Origin: Oscillospiraceae bacterium | GTDB lineage: Bacteria > Bacillota > Clostridia > Oscillospirales > Oscillospiraceae | NCBI GenBank assembly: GCA_021202845.1 | Contig: JAJQCF010000001.1 | Coordinates: 55,044-119,043, forward strand | Direction of reading: 5' to 3' | Length of the DNA: 64,000 bases | Shown: positions 37,054 through 43,868 of the stretch, piece after piece | Layout of the letters: each line of letters opens with the position of its first letter | Position numbering within the stretch: the stretch's first letter is position 1 | Notes under the pieces: model-generated | The model's database searches: none | Told to the model about the DNA's origin: nothing | What the model saw: the letters and a program-made list of their open reading frames with translations, nothing else | Position numbers and translations under genes: made by a program

Positions 37054-38355
37054 TCATAAAAGCTCTTTTGTTTTTCGCGCGAGGTACGGCGGCAGGTTGG
37101 TAATATATCCATCCTTCCGATACCCCCGCTTTGAGAAGCGCAAAGCGTGTTCGGGCTGATGGTCGGCAATGTATTTCTTGAAGGACGGCGCAGACTTGTT
37201 TTCGCCCCCTTTGGCTTCAACAGGAATGATTTCAGTTCCATATTGAATAACAAAGTCAATCTCGCTGTTCTTGTCGGAATAATACCGCGGTTCCACATCA
37301 AACTGACCGCGCAGCTGCTGCAAGACAAAGTTCTCTGTCAGCGGCCCCTTGAATTGGTAGTCTGCTTTCAAAAGAATTGCACTGTTATCAATGCCGGCCA
37401 TGTGCTTGAGAAGTCCGGTGTCAAAGACGAACAGCTTGAACTGGCCCAGCTTGTCAAACGCAGACAGAGGATGCTCCATCTTTGAAACATTGCAGACACG
37501 GTTCAGCATACCGGCTGAGACAAGCCATTCGATTGCCTCTTCAAAGTCACGCGCCCTGCCGCCTTCACGGACTGCTCCGTACATAAACTTCTCGTTAGGC
37601 TTTGCAAGCTGAGAGGTGATGCTGCGAAAAACCATGAGTATGCGTCCGCTGTTGACCTTTCCGTTATGCTTGGAAAAGTCATTCTCGTATACTTCAATAA
37701 GCTCTCGCTGAATCTGGCTGACTTTCGCAGGGTCTTTGTACTTGACCCATGAAGCAACACATTCGGGCATACCGCCGATTATGAGATAGTTATTGTACGC
37801 TTCGAGCAGACGGTTATGGAAAATCTCTTCGATTTGCTGTTCTTTCTGAATGCTCTCGTAATAAGCGTAAAGTGCCGGTTCTACCGCCTCAAGAAACTCG
37901 TCAAAGGTAAGAGGATAAATGTCGAGCAGATTCACCATGCCGACGGGATAGGACTTTGGCTTTGCAAGAAGCGTACCGAGCAAGCTGCCGGCCGCAATCA
38001 CATGATAGCCGTTTGCCTTTTCCTTGAAATATTTGAGAGAGTTCAGCGCTTCGGGACATTCCTGAATCTCATCAAATATGAGCAGCGTCTCGCCGGGAAG
38101 GATTTTCTCACCGGCAATCATAGAAAGCAGCTCGATAATGCGCTGCGGATTTTTGTTTGCTTCAAAGATGGATTTGAGTTCATCTTCTTCGTCAAAGTTA
38201 AAATAAACATAGCTTTTGTAGTAATTCTGCCCGAACTCCTTCATAAGCCAAGTCTTGCCGACCTGCCGTGCGCCCTTGAGTACCAACGGCTTGCGTTCCT
38301 CGCTGGATTTCCAATTTATCAAATCTTGGATTGCATTGCGTTTCAAGCATATCAC
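37054..38355 (-). CDS. AAA ATPase with DUF4143-type C-terminus
   Basis: 433 aa from a GTG start at 38355 with AGGAAGG upstream. Walker A is LKGARQVGKTWL near residue 24 and Walker B LLIFDEIQECPE near 88; the C-terminal half (ENFVLQQLRG, YYSDKNSEIDFVIQY, PVEAKGGEN) is the DUF4143 region with a PD-(D/E)XK-like core. The family is widespread, often mobile, and its role is unclear; DNA handling or a toxin-like role are suggestions only. The gene is AT-richer than its neighbours, which suggests transfer. Confidence 0.85.
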   Translation of the reverse strand: MICLKRNAIQDLINWKSSEERKPLVLKGARQVGKTWLMKEFGQNYYKSYVYFNFDEEDELKSIFEANKNPQRIIELLSMIAGEKILPGETLLIFDEIQECPEALNSLKYFKEKANGYHVIAAGSLLGTLLAKPKSYPVGMVNLLDIYPLTFDEFLEAVEPALYAYYESIQKEQQIEEIFHNRLLEAYNNYLIIGGMPECVASWVKYKDPAKVSQIQRELIEVYENDFSKHNGKVNSGRILMVFRSITSQLAKPNEKFMYGAVREGGRARDFEEAIEWLVSAGMLNRVCNVSKMEHPLSAFDKLGQFKLFVFDTGLLKHMAGIDNSAILLKADYQFKGPLTENFVLQQLRGQFDVEPRYYSDKNSEIDFVIQYGTEIIPVEAKGGENKSAPSFKKYIADHQPEHALRFSKRGYRKDGYITNLPPYLARKTKELL

Positions 38356-38480
38356 TATCCTTCCTGAGCGGTCGATAGCAGTATAACACATTTTTCTGCG
38401 ATTATCAATGCAATTCTCGCACGTTTTTCCGACTAAATCAAGCCGTAAAACACACATTTAACGGCATGAAATAATCAAAG

Positions 38481-38512
38481 GGTGATTCGCGGCGCTTCGT
38501 GAATCACCTTTA
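38481..38512. terminator. Terminator at the 3' end of mnmA
   Basis: 8-bp stem GGTGATTC with GAATCACC, T-rich on the plus side and CTTTGATTATTT on the minus side. Confidence 0.75.
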
Positions 38513-38514
38513 TT

Positions 38515-39597
38515 TTACTCCGCGCTGGCTATTGTCCCGCCGCCGACTACCGTGTCGCCGTCGTACAGAACCACGGCCTGACCTTTCGTTACCGCGCGCT
38601 GGGGAGTGTCGAACACAAGGTGCAGCTCGTCTCGCGCGGTCTGCTCGGCCGTCGCCCACTGCTCCGGCTGGCGGTAGCGGATTTTGGCCTTGACACGCAT
38701 TTTGCCCTCAATTTTGGGGACGGAGATAAGATTTATGCCGCTGGCCGTGAGCGCGCTTGAGTATAAATCCTTTTCCGCGCCCAGAATGACGGTGTTTCTC
38801 TCCGGACGTATTTCGCAGACGTACATCGGCACGGGCAGCGACAGCCCCAGCCCGCGGTGCTGGCCGACGGTGTAGTGTATAATCCCTTTGTGCCGCCCGA
38901 TTACCGCGCCGCTGCGGTCCGTGAAATCCCCCTCGGGGTACTTCTTGCCGACATATTCCTCAATGAAATCCGCGTAGCTCCCGTGCTGCACGAAGCAAAT
39001 GTCCTGACTGTCATGCTTGGCGGCGTTGATGAAGCCGTGACGCGCGGCAATATCGCGCACCTCGGCCTTGCTCATGCTCCCCAGCGGGAAAGCCGTGTGC
39101 GCCAGCTGCTCCTGCGTCAGGGAGTAGAGGACGTAGCTCTGGTCCTTCGCGGCGTCCAGACCCTTTTTCAGAATATATCTGCCGCTTTTGCCGTCGCGGT
39201 CAATCCGCGCGTAATGCCCCGTGGCCACGCAGTCATATCCCAGCTGCCGCGCGCGCTCGAACAGCTTGTCGAACTTGAGGAACCTGTTGCAGTCTATGCA
39301 GGGGTTCGGCGTCGCGCCGTTTTCGTAGGCCGCGATGAAGCGCGCAATCACAGTCTCCCTGAATCTGTCAGAGAAGTTAAAAACATAATATGGGATACCG
39401 AGGGAGTAAGCCACGCTCCGCGCGTCCTCCACGTCGTCCAGCGAGCAGCAGGAGTGCTCGCGGCTGAGCCCGATGTCCTCATTGCGGAACAGCTTCATGG
39501 TGACGCCCATGCAGTCATAGCCCCGCTCCCGCATCACAAGCGCCGCCACACTCGAATCCACCCCGCCGCTCATAGCAATAATGGCCTTGCCGTTCAA
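38515..39597 (-). CDS. mnmA: tRNA-specific 2-thiouridylase
   Basis: 360 aa. The PP-loop SGGVDSSVAAL, the catalytic Cys pair (NPCIDCNRFLKF near 100 and CFVQ near 200) and the C-terminal beta-barrel are as in MnmA, which thiolates U34 of Lys, Glu and Gln tRNAs. Length and motifs are normal. A promoter-like TTGACA lies near 39698 within a 29-bp motif that recurs at 40227. Confidence 0.95.
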   Translation of the reverse strand: MNGKAIIAMSGGVDSSVAALVMRERGYDCMGVTMKLFRNEDIGLSREHSCCSLDDVEDARSVAYSLGIPYYVFNFSDRFRETVIARFIAAYENGATPNPCIDCNRFLKFDKLFERARQLGYDCVATGHYARIDRDGKSGRYILKKGLDAAKDQSYVLYSLTQEQLAHTAFPLGSMSKAEVRDIAARHGFINAAKHDSQDICFVQHGSYADFIEEYVGKKYPEGDFTDRSGAVIGRHKGIIHYTVGQHRGLGLSLPVPMYVCEIRPERNTVILGAEKDLYSSALTASGINLISVPKIEGKMRVKAKIRYRQPEQWATAEQTARDELHLVFDTPQRAVTKGQAVVLYDGDTVVGGGTIASAE

Positions 39598-39673
39598 ATG
39601 AAATCACCTCTCGAAACACTGTCTGGCTGAAACAGGGCATAAACATACTCCATGAGTAGTATACTTACACAAA

Positions 39674-39702
39674 TTACATGAAAGCACGGCATTTGTCAAT
39701 AG
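39674..39702 (-). promoter_or_regulatory. 29-bp repeated promoter-region motif, copy A (mnmA side)
   Basis: On the plus strand TTACATGAAAGCACGGC then ATTTGTCAATAG. The minus-strand reading contains TTGACA 17 bp before TAATTT. A near copy (about 23 of 29 bases the same) is at 40227-40255. Confidence 0.6.
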
Positions 39703-39785
39703 TTTTTTCTCGCTGTCCCTATACAAGCACCGACGGCGCGTAGGGCGTGTAGTTTTATTCGTGAGACTGATTTACTTATAGACCC

Positions 39786-39874
39786 GCCGTTGTTTTATTT
39801 TTATCTTTAGTTTTATCTTTGCTATAGTTTTAGTTATAGCTTTAGGTTTATAAGGTTAGGTTTAGGTTTTTTTC
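39786..39874. repeat. Low-complexity TTTAG/TTTTA-rich tract
   Basis: About 90 bp built of loose TTTAG, TTATAG and TTTATC words immediately downstream of the DUF6291-like gene, very AT-rich against a GC-rich background. The 180-bp gap from mnmA holds this tract and no gene. Confidence 0.6.
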
Positions 39875-40152
39875 GGGCGGCCTCCCTTGCGGCCATTTTT
39901 TACCGACGACAGATAGCGCGAACGCTGCCGTGTGACGTTTTCCATTATTCCCACAAAAACGGCTGTACCCCCTCGTGACAGGCCGCTCGGAGCTTCTCCC
40001 GAAAAAACGCATTTCATGACCGCGTCGTACACCGCGCCCCGCTGATAGGCCGGAAGATGAGATACCATTTTGTAGTAACTCGGCAGAAAAACGAAGCCGA
40101 AATCTTCAGATTCCTCCGCGGTTTTTTCATTTTCAAACTGATTTTGTTCCAT
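39862..40152 (-). CDS. DUF6291-like phage/mobile-element protein
   Basis: 96 aa: FLPSYYKMVSHLPAYQRGAVYDAV near the middle, then RGGTAVFVGIMENV and a basic tail (GRKGGRPKKT). This matches small proteins often found on phages and mobile elements. AAGGAGG precedes the ATG by 11 nt. It lies outside the spoIIID element proper, directly next to the 3' half of spoIIID. Confidence 0.7.
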   Translation of the reverse strand: MEQNQFENEKTAEESEDFGFVFLPSYYKMVSHLPAYQRGAVYDAVMKCVFSGEAPSGLSRGGTAVFVGIMENVTRQRSRYLSSVKNGRKGGRPKKT

Positions 40153-40226
40153 AATTGAAAGTTTCCTCCTTGTTTTTTTCCGCCCGCGTTCGACTTTGCG
40201 GACGGTTTTTTTCGTCGTACCCTCAA

Positions 40227-40255
40227 TTACGTGAAAACGCGCGATTTGTCAATAG
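40227..40255 (-). promoter_or_regulatory. 29-bp repeated promoter-region motif, copy B (DUF6291 side)
   Basis: Plus strand TTACGTGAAAACGCGCG then ATTTGTCAATAG. The minus reading has TTGACA, 17 bp, TAATTG. It lies 75-100 bp upstream of the DUF6291-like start. Confidence 0.6.
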
Positions 40256-40282
40256 CCTTTTTTCCGCCGCCGAATAAAAAAA

Positions 40283-40317
40283 GAATCTCCCGCCGCCGCA
40301 CCGATTGCGGGACGAGA
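40283..40317 (-). terminator. Terminator after spoIIID (3' half)
   Basis: Minus-strand GC hairpin (CTCGTCCCGC with GCGGGAG, one bulge) followed by ATTCTTTTTTT. It would end the spoIIID transcript. Confidence 0.65.
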
Positions 40318-40318
40318 G

Positions 40319-40371
40319 TTATCCACAAGTTATCAACAGCATTTCAACAAGTTATAAACAAGTTTTCCACA
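40319..40371. repeat. Five 11-bp-phased DnaA-box-like iterons
   Basis: 9-mers at 40319 (TTATCCACA), 40330 (TTATCAACA), 40341 (ATTTCAACA), 40352 (TTATAAACA) and 40363 (TTTTCCACA), each followed by AG or GC, so the period is exactly 11 bp. The first is a perfect DnaA box and the last a common variant. They lie between the stop of spoIIID and its terminator. Confidence 0.75.
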
Positions 40372-40385
40372 AGCATTCCGACAGC

Positions 40386-40523
40386 CTACTCGCCCTTATA
40401 TTTCCTTCGCGTAGCGATACCGCCGCGAATATGCCGCTCGGCCTTGTTGCGCTCCAGCACCTCCTTGACCTCCAAATAAAGCCCCCGATTGACCCGCTCC
40501 AAACGCTCTGTTAGGTCTTTATG
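40386..40523 (-). pseudogene. spoIIID: spoIIID, 3' half (separated by the mobile element)
   Basis: 45 codons and TAG reading HKDLTERLERVN, ending RHIRGGIATRRKYKGE. This is the C-terminal half of SpoIIID, the mother-cell sporulation regulator (compare STVHKD.TERL and NKAERHIRGG of the family). No start codon or promoter remains here. The first half lies 19.2 kb away at 59713-59832. Joining at TATG restores the gene without losing or gaining a residue. Confidence 0.93.
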
Positions 40524-42054
40524 TGCGGGGGTGTTGAATGAGGACTGTTTCGCTCAGACCCAATTCTCCGAACAAACGAAGGAAAATCTCCACGTTTCCG
40601 GCTTTATCGACCTCGATTTTCTGGACAATGCGCTTGAGCTGGGTGTTTGTCATCTCCCGCACGTCGGTGACGCTCTCAATCTCCTTAAAGGTCTGATTCA
40701 GTATTTTTTCCAGCTGCGCGCCCTTTGTCAGGTGGTAGGACACCATTTCCAGCTCGTTTTGCAGCCGTTCAAGTTCCTGCCGCGTGCCGCCCAGCTTGTC
40801 GTTAAGCGCCTCGCGGCTGATGAGGTCGTCGGTGTACATATCCATGTATTTCTGCCGCATCTTTTGCAGTCTGGTGATTTGCGCGTTAAGCTCCTTTTCG
40901 TAGCTGAGGTTTTCGTCCTTGGCCTTGTAGACGCGCTGAAATTCGCCCACAACATGGTTTATAACGTCTTTCTTGGAGCTTGAGATTTCGGCAAAGTATT
41001 TTTGCAGGGTGTCCATAAGCTCGTCCTCGTCAACCGTGACGGCGTTGGGGCAGTTGTTGGCTCCCCTTCCGTTGTGGCACGAGCAGACCCAGCGCACATA
41101 GGTGTTCTTGTAGGTGCGCTCGCTCCTGCGGAACGACCAGCCGCACTCCTTGCACTTGATGATTGTGGAAAACAGGTGCTTGTTGCTGTGGCGCTCCTTG
41201 TTCAGATTGAAGGCGTCGTTGCGCTCCTTTCTTACCCGCTGCGCCTCTTCGTAAACCTCTGGCTCTATAATGCGCAAATCCGGCCTTTCGACGACATACC
41301 ACTCGGAGGCGTCCTTGTCCTCGCGCCTGCCGGTGAGAAAGTCTGTGACCTCCTGCTTGCCGTTGATGATTTTGCCGGTGTAAATCTCGTTGCTGAGTAT
41401 GCGGCAGACCGCGTTCTGGCTCCACTGGCTGCCACGCTTTGTGCGCACGCCGCGTTCGTTGAGGAAAATGGATATTTTCGCCGCGCCGTAGCCGCCGTTG
41501 ATGTACCACTCGAATATCTGGCGCACTATCTCCGCTTCCTCTTGGTTTATCGTCATGTTGAAGTAGTCGCCCGCGACTTTGTCGTAGCCGAAGACGATAT
41601 TGGGGACGCGGCCTTTTTCGGCGTTCAGCTTCTTGCCGAACTTCACGCGCTTGGAGGTGTTGGCGCTCTCCTCCTGCGCCAGCGCGCCGAAGAGGGTAAG
41701 CACAAACTCGCTGTCGCCCATGCTTGTCATGTTGGCGTTTAGGAAGTCGGTTTCTATGCCCAAAGCCTTGAGCTTGCGGACATTCTGCAAGAGGTCAACG
41801 GTGTTTCTGGCAAAGCGCGAAATGTCCTTGACGACTACCATTTCAAAAAGCCCGTGTTCGGCGTCATCCATCATGCGCAAAAACTCCGTGCGGTTCTTGG
41901 TCTTAGTGCCGGAAATGCCCTCGTCAGCGTAAAGCCGCACGAGGTTATGGCCGGTGCGCTTGGTATAAGCGGCAAAAAACTCCTTCTGCGCCTCCAAGCT
42001 GTTGAGTTGGTCTTCCTTGTTGGTGGAAACACGGCAGTAAGCGGCGATATTCAT
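40519..42054 (-). CDS. Large serine recombinase (integrase/excisionase of the element)
   Basis: 511 aa. N-terminal resolvase domain with the catalytic Ser in YCRVSTN and the Arg in SRFARN, then the recombinase domain (residues about 160-260), a Zn ribbon (CKECGWSFRR, then C.C..GRG) and a coiled-coil (residues about 370-450). Such enzymes integrate and excise ICEs, phages and sporulation-gene intervening elements. It is the first gene inside the element; its TAA stop is formed by attL, so excision would change its last codons. TTGCAT/TATAAT upstream. Confidence 0.95.
   Translation of the reverse strand: MNIAAYCRVSTNKEDQLNSLEAQKEFFAAYTKRTGHNLVRLYADEGISGTKTKNRTEFLRMMDDAEHGLFEMVVVKDISRFARNTVDLLQNVRKLKALGIETDFLNANMTSMGDSEFVLTLFGALAQEESANTSKRVKFGKKLNAEKGRVPNIVFGYDKVAGDYFNMTINQEEAEIVRQIFEWYINGGYGAAKISIFLNERGVRTKRGSQWSQNAVCRILSNEIYTGKIINGKQEVTDFLTGRREDKDASEWYVVERPDLRIIEPEVYEEAQRVRKERNDAFNLNKERHSNKHLFSTIIKCKECGWSFRRSERTYKNTYVRWVCSCHNGRGANNCPNAVTVDEDELMDTLQKYFAEISSSKKDVINHVVGEFQRVYKAKDENLSYEKELNAQITRLQKMRQKYMDMYTDDLISREALNDKLGGTRQELERLQNELEMVSYHLTKGAQLEKILNQTFKEIESVTDVREMTNTQLKRIVQKIEVDKAGNVEIFLRLFGELGLSETVLIQHPRT
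40520..40523. other. attL core of the spoIIID element
   Basis: TATG shared with 59712-59715. With nine more bases outward, 9 of 13 positions match. The recombinase stop codon (40519-40521) lies within it. A short, imperfect core is usual for large serine recombinases. Confidence 0.8.
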
Positions 42055-42099
42055 AAGTGTAAGCCTCCCTGTTGGTTTTATATCTGCTCGTTACGACGG

Positions 42100-42128
42100 A
42101 TTATATCATGGAACGCCGGAAAATGCAA
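42100..42128 (-). promoter_or_regulatory. Promoter of the recombinase gene
   Basis: Minus strand TTGCAT, 17-bp spacer, TATAAT, about 45 bp before the ATG. This is a sigma-A form; no sigma-E-like elements were recognised here. Confidence 0.7.
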
Positions 42129-42188
42129 CAAGAAAATAGATGTTTCAGCTTTGCTCTGTTAGCAATGAGCGCGGAAAACATCTTACAA

Positions 42189-42244
42189 TAAAAAATCGCC
42201 GTCCCCATTTGACCTGCATAGGTCTGTAACGGGAACGGCGGTTT
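42189..42244 (-). terminator. Terminator of the RelB-PIN operon
   Basis: Minus-strand outer stem (ACCGCCGTTCCC with GGGGACGGCGAT) and an inner GACCT/AGGTC stem, followed by TTTTTTATTG. Confidence 0.85.
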
Positions 42245-42263
42245 AATTTTGTGGCGGGATAAT

Positions 42264-42695
42264 TCAGGGCGCGGCGTTGTCCTTGCTGCTCAGAATAATA
42301 TCCAGCATCTGCCGAGGCGTGACAACGAACGGCTTGACGGGGAAATGGCGTATATTGCCGGTGACGAGATAGGCGTCAGTCTCCTTGCGCCCCTCCATAA
42401 CGACCTCATAGAACACTAAGTCCTTGGGGTCGGGCAAATCTATTGTCAAAGGCTCGGCGTCGATGAAAATGCCCGCGTTTTTGAGACTTTCCAGCAAATC
42501 ATTGACAATTTCGTCCGTCAGCTTAAACTTCGGGCGCAGCAGAACATCGTGATATTCTTGGAAAATTTCCGCGTTCATAAGCGGCACAATAGCCCCGTCA
42601 AATGTCAGCGCCAAGATAGTGCCGGGGACGGAGTTCCATTTCAGCATTGCGGAAACCAGCACATTCGTGTCTATAACAGCGTAATACTTTGCCAT
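42264..42695 (-). CDS. PIN-domain toxin (ribonuclease) of a type II TA pair
   Basis: 143 aa. The PIN fold is shown by YAVIDTNVLVSAML at the N-terminus (first acidic residue), a mid Glu in NAEIFQEY, DPKDLVFYEV, and TDAYLVTGNIRHF with the last Asp. PIN toxins are Mg2+-dependent RNases. The start overlaps the antitoxin stop (TAATG), so the pair is coupled. It sits next to the recombinase, a usual place for an element-stabilising system. Confidence 0.9.
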   Translation of the reverse strand: MAKYYAVIDTNVLVSAMLKWNSVPGTILALTFDGAIVPLMNAEIFQEYHDVLLRPKFKLTDEIVNDLLESLKNAGIFIDAEPLTIDLPDPKDLVFYEVVMEGRKETDAYLVTGNIRHFPVKPFVVTPRQMLDIILSSKDNAAP

Positions 42696-42976
42696 TATGC
42701 CCTCGCCGCGGCAATCTCGGCGTTTATCTCGTCAAGCGTCATGTCGGAAATGCCGTTTTCCTCGGCAATCCGGCTGGCGGCCTTCATAGCTTTCAGCCCC
42801 TTGCTTTCGCCGGTGTCGCCGAGCTTCATGCTGAACGGAATACCGTTTTCCTGAATCAGACGGGATATGCACATACGCATATAGGTCGGCAAATCAATTC
42901 CCAGCTGCTCGCAGATGTCGGCAGCCTTGATTTTGCTGGCTTCCTCCGTGCGGAATTGAACCAGTGAACTTGCCAT
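42695..42976 (-). CDS. RelB/DinJ-family antitoxin
   Basis: 93 aa from ATG 42976 with GGAGG 8 nt upstream. A ribbon-helix-helix N-terminal region (VQFRTEEASKIKAADICEQLG, then LPTYMRMCISRLIQENGIPF) is typical of RelB/DinJ. The C-terminal DMTLDEINAEIAAARA would wrap the toxin. It is paired with a PIN toxin rather than a RelE/YafQ toxin, a mixed but known arrangement. Confidence 0.9.
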   Translation of the reverse strand: MASSLVQFRTEEASKIKAADICEQLGIDLPTYMRMCISRLIQENGIPFSMKLGDTGESKGLKAMKAASRIAEENGISDMTLDEINAEIAAARA

Positions 42977-43101
42977 AAGGAACACCTCCAATAGTTTTTT
43001 GTGTTTTCATTATAGCATGGTTTGTCATCAAATGCAATCAAATGTTTATGAAAATTGCTCTTCAAACCATAGATGACTTTGAAGAGCGCAATAATATTTC
43101 A

Positions 43102-43130
43102 TTGACATTTAGTGTCGAGCTTTGTATAAT
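43102..43130 (+). promoter_or_regulatory. Consensus promoter of the type I-like toxin mRNA, copy 2
   Basis: TTGACA, 17 bp, TATAAT, as in copy 1; the last 10 bp of spacer are the same (GTCGAGCTTTG against CATCGAGCTTTG). Confidence 0.9.
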
Positions 43131-43287
43131 CATAGCGTGGAACCCACAGTTATACGCCTGTCATTGACGGCGTGCGGTTAAAAGACGGTTGCCTGACTGC
43201 CCGCGAGAGCGGAAAGGAGGGCGAAGTATCGAGCCTCGCGGGAATATTTCGGATTTTCAATCAGATATATTTCAGGAGGTGGCCGAT

Positions 43288-43482
43288 ATGGACATTTTAC
43301 ATATTATTGGCAGCATCTGTAGCATAGGTGGCTTAGTATTTGCCGTTATTGTCTACACGAAGTCCAAGAATATAAAAAGTGAGCCGTCTGCTGGAACAGA
43401 ACGGCTCATTGTTTTCGGGGTAATCCCCTTAGACGTGACCTGTCCGATTGCGGCAACCGTCTTGGGTTTCGCCGCAGGGTGA
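43288..43482 (+). CDS. 64-aa hydrophobic peptide, copy 2 of the candidate toxin (extended form)
   Basis: The first 30 residues match copy 1 (MDILHIIGSICSIGG then LVFAVIVYTKSKNI). One base fewer after codon 29 removes the stop seen in copy 1, so the frame runs through the terminator hairpin for 34 more residues (to FGVIPLD...GFAAG). Either this copy has lost its true stop by mutation or the longer form is used. AGGAGG lies 8 nt before ATG. Confidence 0.6.
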   Translation: MDILHIIGSICSIGGLVFAVIVYTKSKNIKSEPSAGTERLIVFGVIPLDVTCPIAATVLGFAAG

Positions 43483-43507
43483 TGCTTGTTCGCGCAGGCA
43501 TCTCTCT
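43379..43507 (-). ncRNA. Putative antisense antitoxin RNA, copy 2
   Basis: From the minus-strand promoter at 43514-43541 to the hairpin at 43380-43408; about 130 nt. Its ends are inferred. Confidence 0.5.
43380..43408. terminator. Bidirectional hairpin, copy 2
   Basis: 8-bp stem TGAGCCGT with ACGGCTCA and a CTG/CAG extension. It holds its pairing relative to copy 1 although bases differ. Confidence 0.65.
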
Positions 43508-43513
43508 GTGTTT

Positions 43514-43541
43514 ATTATAGCATACGATTGGGAAATGTCAA
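43514..43541 (-). promoter_or_regulatory. Reverse promoter of antisense RNA, copy 2
   Basis: Minus strand TTGACA, 16-bp spacer, TGCTATAAT (extended -10). Confidence 0.8.
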
Positions 43542-43598
43542 ACTGTCTTTCGGGAAAATTCCGAAAGGTCAAAATATTTGCGCGGAAGCAGGCGCTTT

Positions 43599-43802
43599 TC
43601 AGCTCTTGTTCCCGTCCTCGTCGCTGCGCTCCGCTTCGGCGAGGCGTTCGGCCTCTTTGCTGCGCTCGGCAGCGGCGGCGGCTTTTATTGCCGCTTCAAC
43701 CTTGGGCATATTGGCCTCAATGAAAACTTTAAGTATGAAGTCGGCGGTTGCCTCCGGAGTGTTGGGGTTGTGGAAGTGATAGTTCAGCTTTTGCCTTTTC
43801 AT
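43599..43802 (-). CDS. Small conserved protein of integrative elements
   Basis: 67 aa from ATG 43802 (MKRQKLNYHFHNPN), with AAGGAG upstream. A short N-terminal motif, an amphipathic helix (ATADFILKVFIEAN) and a charged Ala/Glu tail. I recognise the type as a small ORF found upstream or downstream of FtsK genes on Clostridia elements, without known function. It is the last gene of the FtsK/Rep cluster on the minus strand. Confidence 0.65.
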   Translation of the reverse strand: MKRQKLNYHFHNPNTPEATADFILKVFIEANMPKVEAAIKAAAAAERSKEAERLAEAERSDEDGNKS

Positions 43803-43868
43803 GGTCGTACATCTCCTTTGCTTAAGACCATTTTTATGCTTGTCCGGCGGCATTTAGTACCGCGTCTT

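Larger units (their letters stand above)
43102..43541. repeat. Dispersed repeat module, copy 2 (candidate type I toxin-antitoxin locus)
   Basis: It matches copy 1 (2922-3362) from promoter to reverse promoter, with the same leader stem (CCCGCGAG/CTCGCGGG), AGGAGGTGG site, small ORF, hairpin and GCGGC/GCCGC hairpin. It lies between the RelB-PIN pair and the FtsK gene cluster of the mobile element. Confidence 0.85.

Noticed and set aside
34373..37057. Very long minus-strand ORF (894 codons) opposite carB-dapF
   Set aside because: It is the antisense frame of a strongly conserved gene in GC-rich DNA; composition (His, Val, Ala rich) and absence of motifs show it to be a shadow.
40319..40371. 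Possible chromosomal oriC
   Set aside because: dnaA and dnaN are not next to it and the neighbours are mnmA and spoIIID; kept as an iteron cluster instead.
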